DNA from: Nocardia anocheti
GTDB taxonomy: Bacteria > Actinomycetota > Actinomycetes > Mycobacteriales > Mycobacteriaceae
Direction: 5' to 3'
Assembly (NCBI RefSeq): GCF_029675105.1
Contig: NZ_JAQQFV010000003.1
Coordinates: 124,001 to 188,000 of the forward strand
Length of the DNA: 64,000 nucleotides
Below, piece by piece: positions 51,344 to 59,810 of this stretch. The stretch's first letter is position 1. Each line of letters begins with the position of its first letter. The notes below the pieces were generated by a model, which saw only the letters and a program-made list of their open reading frames with translations, had not been told where the DNA came from and did no database searches. A program made the position numbers and the translations under genes.

Positions 51344-52018
51344 TCAGGGCTGACCGGGCTGCAACATGATGAACAGACCGTGCGCCTCGGCGCAGAGCCG
51401 CTCGCCGTCGTGCAGGGTCGCGCGCAGGTAGACCTTGCGGCCCTCGACCCGCTCGGTCCAGCCGCGCACGGTCAGTTCCTTGTTCAGCGGCGTGATCGAG
51501 CGGTAGTCCACGGTGAGCGAGGCGGTGCGCGTCACGGCCTTGGTGTGCACGGCCGCGGTCATGCCGAGGACGTCGTCGAAGGCCAGCGCGATGTGCCCGC
51601 CGTGCGCGGCGTTGTTGCCACCGAGGTGGAAGGTGCGGAAGGTCAGCGTCACGGTGACACCGTCGACGTCGGCGCTGTTCACGGTGTAGGGCGGCAGGGT
51701 GATGTTGCCGCGCGCGGGCAGATCGGTGCGGGTCCAGCTGGGCGAGGACCACTCGTCCACCACCGCCGCGTCCAGGCGCGCGTTGAGCTGCTCGAGCGTC
51801 GCGATGGCTTCCTTGGCCAGCTCGTCGGACGGACTGATCAGGCGGATGCGGTCCATCAGGTCGCGGGCCTGCTCGACCAGTTCGCCGTAGTGCGGGCCGC
51901 CCACGGTGAGGTCGAGCCCGCGCTCCTTGCGCTGCTGGATCAGGTCGGCCACCGGCCGGAACCCGCCCTCGTGATGCTCGGCGTCCGGCAGCGCGTTGGC
52001 AGCCTGTGTATCGTCCAT
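51344..52018 (-). CDS. PaaI-type hotdog-fold thioesterase
   Basis: A 224-residue protein with a hotdog thioesterase domain in the C-terminal half: FHLGGNNAAHGGHIALAFDDVLGMTAAVHTKAVTRTASLTVDYRSITPLN is the conserved core, with the H-G-G segment near the active site. The N-terminal about 90 residues are helical and charged (ELVEQARDLMDRIRLISPSDELAKEAIATLEQL). These enzymes hydrolyse acyl-CoA thioesters; the acyl group here is unknown. The ATG at 52018 begins the family length found in mycobacteria. Confidence 0.85.
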   Translation of the reverse strand: MDDTQAANALPDAEHHEGGFRPVADLIQQRKERGLDLTVGGPHYGELVEQARDLMDRIRLISPSDELAKEAIATLEQLNARLDAAVVDEWSSPSWTRTDLPARGNITLPPYTVNSADVDGVTVTLTFRTFHLGGNNAAHGGHIALAFDDVLGMTAAVHTKAVTRTASLTVDYRSITPLNKELTVRGWTERVEGRKVYLRATLHDGERLCAEAHGLFIMLQPGQP

Positions 52019-52177
52019 ATGCAACACGTTATCGCTGCCGAGCTGGATGTTCGCGTCCGGTGTCCCGGTTCGGCGTGTGGCCGTGACGCGTCTCACCGCC
52101 CGGGCCCCGCCTCTATTAGGCTGGTGCCGATCACCGAGCAGGGTCTGGACGTACGGCAACGGCGAAAGGCTGGGCGC

Positions 52178-52831
52178 ATGGGTATCGCGGCGGTTGTGTT
52201 CGACATGGACGGGGTGCTCATCGATTCCGAGCCGGTCTGGGAACAGGTTCGGCACGAGTACGTCGACCTCAAAGGTGGCCGGTGGCAACCGGATTCGCAG
52301 CGCAAGATGATGGGCATGAGCACCACCGAGTGGGCCGCCTACATGAGCGACGACCTGGGCGTGGCGATGCCGCTCGACGACATCTCCACCAAGGTCATCG
52401 ACCTGATGGCCGACCACTACGCCCACAGCGTCCCGCTGCTGCCCGGCGCCGTCGAGGCCGTGCGGCGCTGCGCCGGACAGTGGAAACTCGGCCTGGCCAG
52501 CTCCTCGCCCCGATCCCTGATCGACCTCGTGCTCGCGAAAACCGGCCTGCTGGAGAACTTCTCGGCCATCCTGTCGACCGAGGAGGTGGGCCGCGGCAAG
52601 CCCGCTCCGGACGTCTACCTCACCATCGCCCAGCGCCTCGGCGTCGACCCGGACACCTGCACCGCGATCGAGGACTCCACCAACGGCCTGCGCTCCGCCC
52701 ACACCGCCGGTCTGCGCGTCATCGCGATACCCCGCCCGGAATTCCCGCCGGAACCCGACGCCCTCGCCGAGGCCGCCGTGGTCCTCGATTCCCTCGACCA
52801 ACTCACTACCGAGGTCGTCACCGGCCCCTGA
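52178..52831 (+). CDS. HAD-superfamily phosphatase/phosphoglucomutase-like
   Basis: A 217-residue HAD hydrolase of the beta-phosphoglucomutase-like group. The nucleophile Asp is in FDMDGVLIDSEPVW (motif I), motif II Ser in LASSSPRSLIDLVL, motif III Lys in GRGKPAPDVYL, and motif IV in CTAIEDSTNGLRSAHTAG. It should remove phosphate from a small sugar or related metabolite. It diverges from the thioesterase gene. No operon context indicates a substrate. Confidence 0.9.
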   Translation: MGIAAVVFDMDGVLIDSEPVWEQVRHEYVDLKGGRWQPDSQRKMMGMSTTEWAAYMSDDLGVAMPLDDISTKVIDLMADHYAHSVPLLPGAVEAVRRCAGQWKLGLASSSPRSLIDLVLAKTGLLENFSAILSTEEVGRGKPAPDVYLTIAQRLGVDPDTCTAIEDSTNGLRSAHTAGLRVIAIPRPEFPPEPDALAEAAVVLDSLDQLTTEVVTGP

Positions 52832-52976
52832 CCCCGCCCGGAAACTGCCGTCGAGATCCTCGACGTCGCGCACTGTCCGCGTCATCACCGCGGCGGTACC
52901 GTTTCGCATCGACGAATTCGGGTGTTCACGGTACGGTGACGGAAATTCGTAGTGGCAGTGGGTGTCTGGAGGACGC

Positions 52977-53720
52977 ATGACATCGTCGACGGACCCGGTG
53001 TGGCGGCGCTTCAGCCCGCGTCCCCTCCTGCACGGACTGCCGGTGGCGATTCTCGATGCCGACTATCTGCCGTGGGAGTCCTACGACGGGCCGCCCGGTG
53101 ATCAGGGGATGACCGGGCCGGACAGTCCCGCGTGGCGGGTGCTCGGTCATCAGCCCGCGGCCCTGCTGGGCGGTCGTCCCCTCGCACCGGCCGAGGTCGA
53201 CCGGTACTGGTCGGATATCGCGCCGATCGGGGAGCGGCTCGGTGGCACCGGGGTACCGCGCACCGGCGCCGAGGTGGCGGCCTACTGGTCGGCGGTGCGG
53301 GGCGAGCTGGCCGACACCGAGGCGGACCGGTCGGCCGCGCGTGCGGAAGCCCGGTGGATCCTGCACGAGGTCGGGTCCTGGCGTGGCACGGTCAGCCGGG
53401 ACGGGTCCGGTCGGGTCGGCGCCCTGTTCGGCCGCTTCGGGAAGCCCTTCGCGCGTCTGGTCGCCGCCCTGTCCCGCGTGCCCATCTGGGTGTGCGCCAA
53501 CATCCTGCTGTCGGTGATCGTAGGCATGCTGCCCGCGTGGGCCGCCGAGGAGCTGGGAATCCGCCGCAACCGGCTGCTCGTGGCGTGCGACACGCTGGGG
53601 GTGATGGTGGTGTTCTTCCTCTTCGACCTGGTCGCGGGCGATCCCGAGCATGTGCTGCGGGCGCGGCGACGCTGCGCCCGCACGGTGGAAACTCCACCCG
53701 ATACCGCTGCCGCCGCCTGA
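52977..53720 (+). CDS. MpaB-like oxygenase family protein, C-terminal part (degenerate or truncated)
   Basis: A 247-residue protein. The segment LAPAEVDRYWSDIAPIGERLGGTGVPRTGAEVAAYWSAVRGEL matches the later part of DUF2236/MpaB proteins, which bind heme or act as oxygenases, and LGIRRNRLLVACDTLGVMVVFFLFDLVAG is a further family-like region. The N-terminal helix bundle that normally precedes it (with a D-G-R type motif) is absent, replaced by a short Pro-rich lead. It may be a truncated member or a separate short subfamily. The start at 52977 has GGAGG six bases upstream. Confidence 0.45.
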   Translation: MTSSTDPVWRRFSPRPLLHGLPVAILDADYLPWESYDGPPGDQGMTGPDSPAWRVLGHQPAALLGGRPLAPAEVDRYWSDIAPIGERLGGTGVPRTGAEVAAYWSAVRGELADTEADRSAARAEARWILHEVGSWRGTVSRDGSGRVGALFGRFGKPFARLVAALSRVPIWVCANILLSVIVGMLPAWAAEELGIRRNRLLVACDTLGVMVVFFLFDLVAGDPEHVLRARRRCARTVETPPDTAAAA

Positions 53721-53794
53721 ATCCGTCGCCGTGGCCCGCCGGGGAGATCGCCGCGAATGCTGCCCGGGCGGCCGCTTTCCGGCAGACTGGCGCG

Positions 53795-54289
53795 ATGGGT
53801 GCCGCACAAGAAGACCGGCCCGAGGTCGTCGTGCACGTCGGTGACGGGGTCGACGTGCCGCGTGTCGTCGACCCGTTCGCGCCCGGGAACGGGCCGACCG
53901 ATCCCGCGCCGGACCACCCGTTCCTACTGCTCACGCGCTCGGCGACCGAGCGCATCCAGGCCCGCTACCTCGACGACGGCACCTACGAGGTGGAACACGG
54001 CGACGGCGACGAGCAGTGGCAGCTGTTCACCACCGACGCCCTGCTCGTGCGCGACATCGTCTGGTCCTGGATCCAGCGGGACCGCTGGTGGCGCGACACC
54101 GTCGCCTGGACCACCGTCGATCCCGACCTGGGCGAACTCGACGCCCTGCGCGCCGAGCTGACCGAGATGCTCGACGGCCTCTCGCTCATGGACTCGGTCA
54201 CCGACGAACTCGACAGCGCCCTGGCCAGGGCCGACGAACTGCTCGGCGCCGACTTCGACTTCGGCGACGAGCGGTTCGAGCTGGGCTGA
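53795..54289 (+). CDS. Hypothetical acidic protein
   Basis: A 164-residue soluble protein of unknown family. The first half is Asp/Pro-rich with a strand pattern (DHPFLLLTRSATERIQARYLDD); the second is helical and strongly acidic (ELDALRAELTEMLDGLSLMDSVTDELDSALARADELLGADFDFGDERFELG). Codon bias matches the neighbours. The ATG at 53795 lacks a strong ribosome-binding site. The antisense secreted-protein frame runs across its 3' end (54289 back to 53983), discussed with that gene. Confidence 0.6.
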   Translation: MGAAQEDRPEVVVHVGDGVDVPRVVDPFAPGNGPTDPAPDHPFLLLTRSATERIQARYLDDGTYEVEHGDGDEQWQLFTTDALLVRDIVWSWIQRDRWWRDTVAWTTVDPDLGELDALRAELTEMLDGLSLMDSVTDELDSALARADELLGADFDFGDERFELG

Positions 54290-54295
54290 GCCGGG

Positions 54296-54576
54296 CTAGC
54301 CGGGGATCGGGGCGGCGACGTCCTCGGTGCCTCGCACCAGTCGTCGAAGGCGTCGAACTCGTCTTCGGCCCAGGTCGGGACGGAGTCCTCGACGGCTTCC
54401 TCGATCGGGTCCCAGTACCGATCGCAGCCCGCCGGTGCGGGCGGCCAGGACTCGATGTACTCCACCAGCGGTGACGACGGCGGTTCGGGTTCCTGGGCGG
54501 TCGCGAGGCCCGCGGTGGCCAGGGTGAGCGCTGCGGCCACGCCCGCGGTGGCGGCGATCCGGTGCACGATTCGCAT
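54296..54576 (-). CDS. Small secreted protein with apparent frameshift near its end
   Basis: The N-terminus (RIVHRIAATAGVAAALTLATAGLATA) is a clear signal peptide, followed by a short mature protein with two cysteines (APAGCDRYW and DDWCEAP). After EAP the frame reads a Ser/Pro-rich tail that crosses the downstream sense gene for more than 300 bases without a stop, which is unlike real coding sequence. A one-base shift gives EDVAAPIPG and a stop at 54296, a natural end for a 90-residue secreted protein. A missing G near 54330 would explain this. I annotate to that stop and mark the shift as probable sequence error or mutation. Function unknown. Confidence 0.55.
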
Positions 54577-54640
54577 GACATCCTCCTGCTCGATTCGAAC
54601 AATGTGATGTCCTGCGATCCTAACGCGCCCGCACCGGGCG

Positions 54641-55426
54641 TCAGCGGGCTCGCGCGCTCCAGCGGCCCTCGTCCCAGCGCACCTCGATGGGGTGGGCGAA
54701 GGCGGTGGAGACGTGCTCGGTGGTGATCACGTCCCGCGCCGGACCGGCGGCGACGGTGTGTCCGTCGGCGATGAGCAGGGCGTGGGTGGTGCTGCTCGGC
54801 AGTTCCTCGAGATGGTGGGTGACCAGGATCGAGGCGACCTCGGGATGGGTGCGGTCGAGGGTGTCGACGGTGCTGAGCAGCTGTTCGCGCGCGGCCAGGT
54901 CGAGACCGGTGGACGGCTCGTCGAGCAGCAGCACTTTCGGATCGCTGATCAGGGCGCGGGCGATGAGTGCCCGGCCGCGCTCGCCCTGCGACAGGGTCGG
55001 CCAGCGATCCTCGGCCTTGCCGGACAGGCCGAGCGTGTCGATGATCGCGTCGGTCCGCGCGAGATCGTCGGGCGTGGGCGCCCAGCGCATCGGGAGGTCG
55101 ATGGTGCCGGTGATGCCGGTGAGGACGACCTCGCGCACCGTCAGCGGGTGCTGCAGGACATGGCGCGGGTTCACGTGCCCGATCGAGCGCCGCAGCCGGG
55201 CCAGCTCCACCCGGCCGAACCGCTCGCCGAGCACCCGCACGACACCGGTGGTGGGGAAGGTGACCGCACCGCAGAACCCGAGCAGTGTGCTCTTGCCCGC
55301 GCCGTTGGGTCCGAGCAGCGCCCAGTGCTCCCCGGCGCGGACCGTCAGCGAGATGCCTTCGATGATCTTCTTGCCGTCGCGGCGGAAGGTCACCTCGTCC
55401 AGTTCGATCACGGGGACGCCGGTCAT
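54641..55426 (-). CDS. Stand-alone ABC ATP-binding protein
   Basis: A 261-residue ATPase without a linked permease. Walker A GPNGAGKSTLLG, Q-loop region in HVNPRHVLQHPLTVREVV, signature LSQGERGR, Walker B VLLLDEPSTGLDLA and ILVTHHLEEL are present. The LSQGERGR variant and the HHLEEL motif are found in a YlmA-like group of cytoplasmic ABC proteins involved in molybdate-like or iron-like uptake systems or in non-transport tasks. Its ATG overlaps the GntR stop by four bases, so regulator and ATPase are made together. Its own role is open. Confidence 0.85.
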   Translation of the reverse strand: MTGVPVIELDEVTFRRDGKKIIEGISLTVRAGEHWALLGPNGAGKSTLLGFCGAVTFPTTGVVRVLGERFGRVELARLRRSIGHVNPRHVLQHPLTVREVVLTGITGTIDLPMRWAPTPDDLARTDAIIDTLGLSGKAEDRWPTLSQGERGRALIARALISDPKVLLLDEPSTGLDLAAREQLLSTVDTLDRTHPEVASILVTHHLEELPSSTTHALLIADGHTVAAGPARDVITTEHVSTAFAHPIEVRWDEGRWSARAR

Positions 55427-56094
55427 GCGAATGCCTCCTTCAGGGCGGTGAGATGGGCGCGGCTGAATTCGGCCGCGGCCGTGGGATTCCGGTCGGCGAC
55501 CGCCTGGGCGAGCTGCTCGTGGGCGGCGTGGTCGGCCTGCTCGGAGGCGACCGGGCGCAGGGCGAGCATGTCGATCATGGCTAGGCGCAGCCGGGGCAGG
55601 AAGCTGTCGAACAGCTGGGTGAGCACGGTGTTGTGGGCGGCCACGATCACCGCCCGGTGGAAGGCCATGTCGGCGTCGACGTGCTCGGCCACGCTCTGAC
55701 CCTCGGCTCGTCGTCCGGCCAGGGCCCGGCGGATGGCCCGCACGTCGGCCGGGGTGCGGCGCTGCGCGGCCAGGGCGGCGGCCTCTGCCTCGATGGCGAT
55801 GCGCGCCTCGATCACCGCGGCGATGGTCGCCCCGCGCAGCACGACATCCCACTCCTCGCTCACATCGAGCGCGGTGACGAACACGCCCGCGCCCTGCCTG
55901 CTGTCGAGCACCCCCTTGCCCGCGAGCTCGCGGATCGCCTCGCGCAGCGTCGAGCGCCCGACCCCGAGCTGGGCCGCGAGCAGCGTCTCCCCGGGTAATC
56001 GATGACCCAGCGGCCATTCGCCCGCGCGGATCCGCGCGAGCAGGAGTTCGGCCGCCTGAGCGGCCAGCGGCTGACGCCGTACCTGCGCTACCAC
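55423..56094 (-). CDS. GntR-family regulator, FadR/FCD type
   Basis: A 223-residue regulator. The winged helix is LLLARIRAGEWPLGHRLPGETLLAAQLGVGRSTLREAIRELAGKGVLDSRQGAGVFV, and the all-helical FCD effector domain follows with EARIAIEAEAAALAAQR and DADMAFHRAVIVAAHNTVL, the conserved metal/ligand-binding region. The start is GTG. It is divergent from the leader peptide and leuA, with about 50 bases between, and precedes the ABC ATPase. A leucine-pathway link is possible because of this position, yet the leuA attenuator would be sufficient control. Confidence 0.88.
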   Translation of the reverse strand: MVAQVRRQPLAAQAAELLLARIRAGEWPLGHRLPGETLLAAQLGVGRSTLREAIRELAGKGVLDSRQGAGVFVTALDVSEEWDVVLRGATIAAVIEARIAIEAEAAALAAQRRTPADVRAIRRALAGRRAEGQSVAEHVDADMAFHRAVIVAAHNTVLTQLFDSFLPRLRLAMIDMLALRPVASEQADHAAHEQLAQAVADRNPTAAAEFSRAHLTALKEAFA

Positions 56095-56144
56095 TCGAAT
56101 ACCTCTCTACTTGTCTGAGGAGTTGTGGTAGAAGTGTACCCATC

Positions 56145-56192
56145 ATGACCAACTCCGTGCTGCTGCTCCTCGGCCGCCACGGCGGGGCCTGA
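56145..56192 (+). CDS. leuA leader peptide (attenuator peptide)
   Basis: A 15-codon open frame, [15 protein letters not shown], with four consecutive leucine codons (CTG CTG CTC CTC), 86 bases before leuA. It has no clear ribosome-binding site, so it may be leaderless, as is common for such peptides in actinobacteria. Stalling of the ribosome at the leucine codons when leucine is scarce would change the folding of the hairpin that starts in its last codons (56177-56214), in the manner of classic attenuation. Confidence 0.75.
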   Translation: MTNSVLLLLGRHGGA

Positions 56193-56214
56193 CCGACCGG
56201 CCGCCCCGCCGTGG
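56177..56214 (+). terminator. Attenuator hairpin of leuA
   Basis: A perfect 12-bp stem (56177-56188 with 56203-56214, arms CCACGGCGGGGC and GCCCCGCCGTGG) with a 14-base loop that contains the leader-peptide stop codon. There is no T-run, but the position right after the leucine codons makes it the natural terminator or translational switch for leuA. Confidence 0.7.
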
Positions 56215-56278
56215 GGCTCAGTCGTGGCCGGTCGCCGTCGTCTCGTGGCCCCCGTGGCCAGGAAGCAGAGCAGCTGTC

Positions 56279-58018
56279 ATGAACACCTTCCCCACCCTCT
56301 CCACCCCCGTCGGCGCCGTCGGACCGCACGCGTGGAATCGCCAACGCGGTTCGGCCATGCCCTCGCACCGCTACCGCGACATCCACCAGCGCGTGGAAGT
56401 CCCCGCCGGACAACGGGACTGGCCCGCGGCGCGGATCACCGAGGCGCCGCTGTGGGTGCCCGTCGACCTGCGCGACGGCAACCAGGCGCTGGCCGAACCG
56501 ATGGACCCGGCCCGCAAACGCCGGTTCTTCGAGCTGCTGGTCGCCATGGGCTACAAGGAGATCGAGGTCGGCTATCCCTCGGCCTCGCAGACCGATTTCG
56601 ACTTCGTGCGACTGCTGGCCGACACGGACATCGCACCGCCGGATGTCACCATCGTGGTGTTCACCCCCGCCCGGCGCGACCTCATCGAACGCACCGTGGA
56701 ATCGGTGCGCGGGATCACCAACGAGGTGGTGATCCACCTCTATACCGCCACCGCGCCGGTCTGGCGCGAGGTCGTCCTCGGCAAGGACCGCGCGCAACTG
56801 CGCGAGCTGATCCTCGCCGGGGCCCGCGACGTGCTGGAACTCGCGGGCGCCTGGCCGAATGTGCGTTTCCAGTTCTCCCCGGAGGTCTTCAACCTGACCG
56901 AACCCGACTTCGCGCTGGAGATCTGTGACGCGGTCACCGCACTGTGGCAGGCGCGGCCGGAACGTCCCGTGACGCTGAACCTGCCCGCCACGGTGGAGGC
57001 CGCCACGCCGAACATCTACGCCGACCAGATCGAGTACATGCATCGGAATCTGGCCCGGCGCGACGGGGTCATCCTGTCGGTGCATCCGCACAACGACCGG
57101 GGGACCGGTATCGCGTGTGCCGAACTGGCCGTGCTGGCGGGCGCGCAGCGGGTGGAGGGCTGTGTGTTCGGCAACGGCGAACGCACCGGCAATGTCGACA
57201 TCGCCACCCTGGCCCTGAACCTGCACGCCCAAGGTGTAGACCCGATGATCGACTTCTCCGACATCGACGAGATCCGCCGCACCGTCGAACACTGCACCCG
57301 CCTGCCGGTGCACGAACGACACCCGTACGTCGGCGATCTCGTGCACACCGCGTTCTCCGGCACCCATCAGGACGCGATCCGCAAGGGCATGGCCGAACAC
57401 CGGGCCCGCGCCACCGCCGCGAACCGCCCGGAACGTGAACTGCCGTGGCAGGTGCCGTACCTGCCGATCGACCCCGCCGATATCGGCCGTTCCTACGACG
57501 CGGTCATCAGGGTGAACTCCCAGTCCGGCAAGGGCGGCATCGCCTACCTGCTGCACGCGGGCTACGGCCTGGAGTTGCCGCGTCGCCTGCAGATCGACCT
57601 CGCCCGGCGCGTCCAGATGCACACAGACGACACCGGCGCCGAGATCACCGCGAAGGAACTTTTCACCCTCTTCGAGGAGTCGTACACGGCCCGCGATCCG
57701 CGAATCACCCTGCGGCAGTGGCGGATCACCGGCGAGCGCACCGAGATCACCCTCGACATCGACGGTGCCGAACTGTCCTCGGTCCACCACGGTGTCGGTC
57801 CCGTCGAGGCCCTGACCGCCGCGCTCACCGCGGTGGGGCACCCCGTCGAGATCCTGGGCGTGACCCAGCACTCCCTCGACGAGGGCGCCGCCGCCTCCGC
57901 CGCGAGCTACCTCGAATACCGCACGCCCACCCGCACGGGATGGGCCTTCGGTCGCGACACCTCGGTGGTCGCCGCCTGCCTGGCGGCGGTCATGAACGCC
58001 GTCAACGCGACGGTCTAG
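56279..58018 (+). CDS. leuA: 2-Isopropylmalate synthase
   Basis: A 579-residue LeuA that condenses acetyl-CoA with 2-ketoisovalerate, the first committed step of leucine synthesis. The catalytic barrel has [23 protein letters not shown], the metal-binding [21 protein letters not shown], the NGERTGN signature and [12 protein letters not shown]. The long C-terminal regulatory domain ([39 protein letters not shown]) is complete, so feedback inhibition by leucine is expected. The N-terminal segment differs somewhat from the common Nocardia LeuA, so it could be a second copy. Expression is under the leader peptide and hairpin at 56145-56214. Confidence 0.93.
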   Translation: MNTFPTLSTPVGAVGPHAWNRQRGSAMPSHRYRDIHQRVEVPAGQRDWPAARITEAPLWVPVDLRDGNQALAEPMDPARKRRFFELLVAMGYKEIEVGYPSASQTDFDFVRLLADTDIAPPDVTIVVFTPARRDLIERTVESVRGITNEVVIHLYTATAPVWREVVLGKDRAQLRELILAGARDVLELAGAWPNVRFQFSPEVFNLTEPDFALEICDAVTALWQARPERPVTLNLPATVEAATPNIYADQIEYMHRNLARRDGVILSVHPHNDRGTGIACAELAVLAGAQRVEGCVFGNGERTGNVDIATLALNLHAQGVDPMIDFSDIDEIRRTVEHCTRLPVHERHPYVGDLVHTAFSGTHQDAIRKGMAEHRARATAANRPERELPWQVPYLPIDPADIGRSYDAVIRVNSQSGKGGIAYLLHAGYGLELPRRLQIDLARRVQMHTDDTGAEITAKELFTLFEESYTARDPRITLRQWRITGERTEITLDIDGAELSSVHHGVGPVEALTAALTAVGHPVEILGVTQHSLDEGAAASAASYLEYRTPTRTGWAFGRDTSVVAACLAAVMNAVNATV

Positions 58019-58027
58019 CGGTGCTGT

Positions 58028-58055
58028 CGGGGCGCTCGCCCGCGCGAGCGCCCCG
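58028..58055. terminator. Bidirectional hairpin terminator between leuA and the YeiH-type exporter
   Basis: A perfect 12-bp inverted repeat (58028-58039 with 58044-58055) and a CCGC loop lie between two convergent stop codons. Confidence 0.75.
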
Positions 58056-58063
58056 GCCTCCGG

Positions 58064-59071
58064 TCACCACCAGCCGGTGACGTACATCAGGGCCAGGCTC
58101 GACAGGCCGAGGACCAGGCCGAGCAGCCCACCCAGCAGCAGCGGGCGCACCCCGGCGGTCCGCAGCCGCTCAACGCTCAGCGAGGTACCGATCGCGGCCA
58201 GTACGACCGCGATGAGCCACCCGCTGACCGCGCCGAGCGGATGGGTCACGGCGGGCGGCAGGATGCCGAGACCCGCGACGAGACTGGCGGCGAGGAACAG
58301 CACGACGAACAGCGGGAACGCCTGTCGCAGCGAGCCTTCCGGCGCGCCGGTCTCCGCCGCCAGTCGCCGACGGCCCAGATGCAGGCCCAGACACAGCGGC
58401 ACGATGGCCAGACTGCGCACCAGCTTCACGATCACCGCGAAATGCGCCGCGCCCGCGCCGAACACGACCCCCGCCGCCAGCACCGAGGACGTGTCGTTGA
58501 TCGCCGTCCCCGCCCACAGCCCGAACGCCTCCTGGGACATCCCCAGCGCGCGACCCAGCGGCGGATAGATCAGCACCGCCGCCACATTGAAGACGAAGAT
58601 GGTGCCCAGCGCGTACGCCACGCGCTGCCGATCCGGCCGCATCACCGCCGTGGCCGCGGCGATGGCCGACGCGCCGCAGATGGTGGTGCCCACCGCCACC
58701 AGGGTCGCCGACTCGCGGTCGACGGCCAGCATCCGCCCCACCACGAAGGCGGCCACCGCGCCCACCACCAGCGTGCCGATCAGCACGATCGCGGTCTCGC
58801 GCCCGACACTGAGCACCGAGCCCACGGGCAGTCCGAGACCGAGCAACACGATCGCCACCCCGAGCAGCCGCTGTCGCGCCACGTCGAGCCCCGGATCGAC
58901 CACGGCCTCCGCTCCGCGCGTGCGCCGCAGCGCCATCCCCGCCACCGCACCGGCACCCAGGGCCAGCACCGGCGCGCCGACCATGGGCAGTGCCGAGCCC
59001 ACCGGCGTGGCCACGGCGGCCAGCAGGGCGGCGAGGGTCAGACCGGGAGCGAGAGTCCGTGCGCGATTCAC
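58064..59071 (-). CDS. YeiH/UPF0324-family putative sulfate/sulfite exporter
   Basis: A 335-residue membrane protein with about ten hydrophobic segments. The family core is visible as LLGVAIVLLGLGLPVGSVLSVG, VGTTICGASAIAAATAVM, WAGTAINDTSSVLAAGVVFG and AIGTSLSVERLRTAGVRPLLLGGLLGL. Relatives are thought to export sulfate or sulfite in bacteria that release these from sulfonates (for instance TauZ-like proteins in taurine users). In this window the two organosulfur operons would make such export useful, though no direct link is visible. The start is a GTG at 59071. Confidence 0.85.
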   Translation of the reverse strand: MNRARTLAPGLTLAALLAAVATPVGSALPMVGAPVLALGAGAVAGMALRRTRGAEAVVDPGLDVARQRLLGVAIVLLGLGLPVGSVLSVGRETAIVLIGTLVVGAVAAFVVGRMLAVDRESATLVAVGTTICGASAIAAATAVMRPDRQRVAYALGTIFVFNVAAVLIYPPLGRALGMSQEAFGLWAGTAINDTSSVLAAGVVFGAGAAHFAVIVKLVRSLAIVPLCLGLHLGRRRLAAETGAPEGSLRQAFPLFVVLFLAASLVAGLGILPPAVTHPLGAVSGWLIAVVLAAIGTSLSVERLRTAGVRPLLLGGLLGLVLGLSSLALMYVTGWW

Positions 59072-59141
59072 CCCTTCACCTTCGCCGCTCGGAAGATCCC
59101 GAGGTAGAGACCACCTTCGGAGGTGAGCATAAGGTCGGCTT

Positions 59142-59774
59142 ATGTCTTCGCGGGCGCGCCGACCCGGCCGGGTGTGCTTTCCTGGAACGGTGCGGAGAGC
59201 GACCCGGCTGACCCTCGGCGCCGGAATCGGACTGATGCTCTGGGGCGAATGGGCCAACTGGCGCGCCTCGCGTCGCTTCGTGGGCGAGGTACCCGCGGGC
59301 ACCGAAGCCGTGGTCGTGCTCGGCTACCGCGACACCGGTCCCCGCGCCAATGCCATGAACCGCTGGCGGGTCCGCGCCGGACTGCGCTCCCTCGACCCCG
59401 CCGCCCCCGAATCCCGCCTGGTCCTGTGCGGCGGCGCCTGCGCCGGGCCGGTGAGCGAGGCCGTGCTGATGGCCCGCTACGCGACCGAGGGCCGGGGCTA
59501 TCGCGGCGAACTCGCCCTCGACGACGCCAGCCGATCTACCTGGGAGAACATCGCTTTCGCGCTGCCGCTGGTGAAGGACGTCGACCGGATCAAGATCGTC
59601 TCCCTGCCCACCCACGCCGAGACCGCCCGCCGCTACCTCATCGAGCAGAGCCCCGAACTGGCGGCGCGGCTGGTGCGCGGGCGCGACTACCGGTTCGGCG
59701 AGTGGATGCCGCTGAAACCGCTCATCGCCCTCTACGGCGTCGCCAAGGGCATCCGGCGCCGTACCGGCGCCTGA
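59142..59774 (+). CDS. YdcF/DUF218-family protein
   Basis: A 210-residue protein of the DUF218 (YdcF/SanA) family. One membrane segment at the N-terminus (RLTLGAGIGLMLWGEWANW) precedes the core GTEAVVVLGYRDTGPRAN, LVLCGGACAGPVSEAVLMARY, DDASRSTWENIAFALPLVK and IKIVSLPTHAETARRYL. The family's biochemistry is not established; members are tied to cell-envelope functions in some bacteria. It diverges from the YeiH-type exporter with 70 bases between the two starts. It is followed closely by a LysR gene. Confidence 0.85.
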   Translation: MSSRARRPGRVCFPGTVRRATRLTLGAGIGLMLWGEWANWRASRRFVGEVPAGTEAVVVLGYRDTGPRANAMNRWRVRAGLRSLDPAAPESRLVLCGGACAGPVSEAVLMARYATEGRGYRGELALDDASRSTWENIAFALPLVKDVDRIKIVSLPTHAETARRYLIEQSPELAARLVRGRDYRFGEWMPLKPLIALYGVAKGIRRRTGA

Positions 59775-59810
59775 TGCGGCGCGCGCGGCGGCGTCACCCA
59801 TAATCGGCGC

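Noticed and set aside
54641-57871. Reverse frame of 1076 codons spanning the ABC ATPase, GntR and leuA genes
   Set aside because: Only its last part (54641-55426) is a real ABC ATPase; the rest is antisense to leuA and overlaps GntR in another frame.
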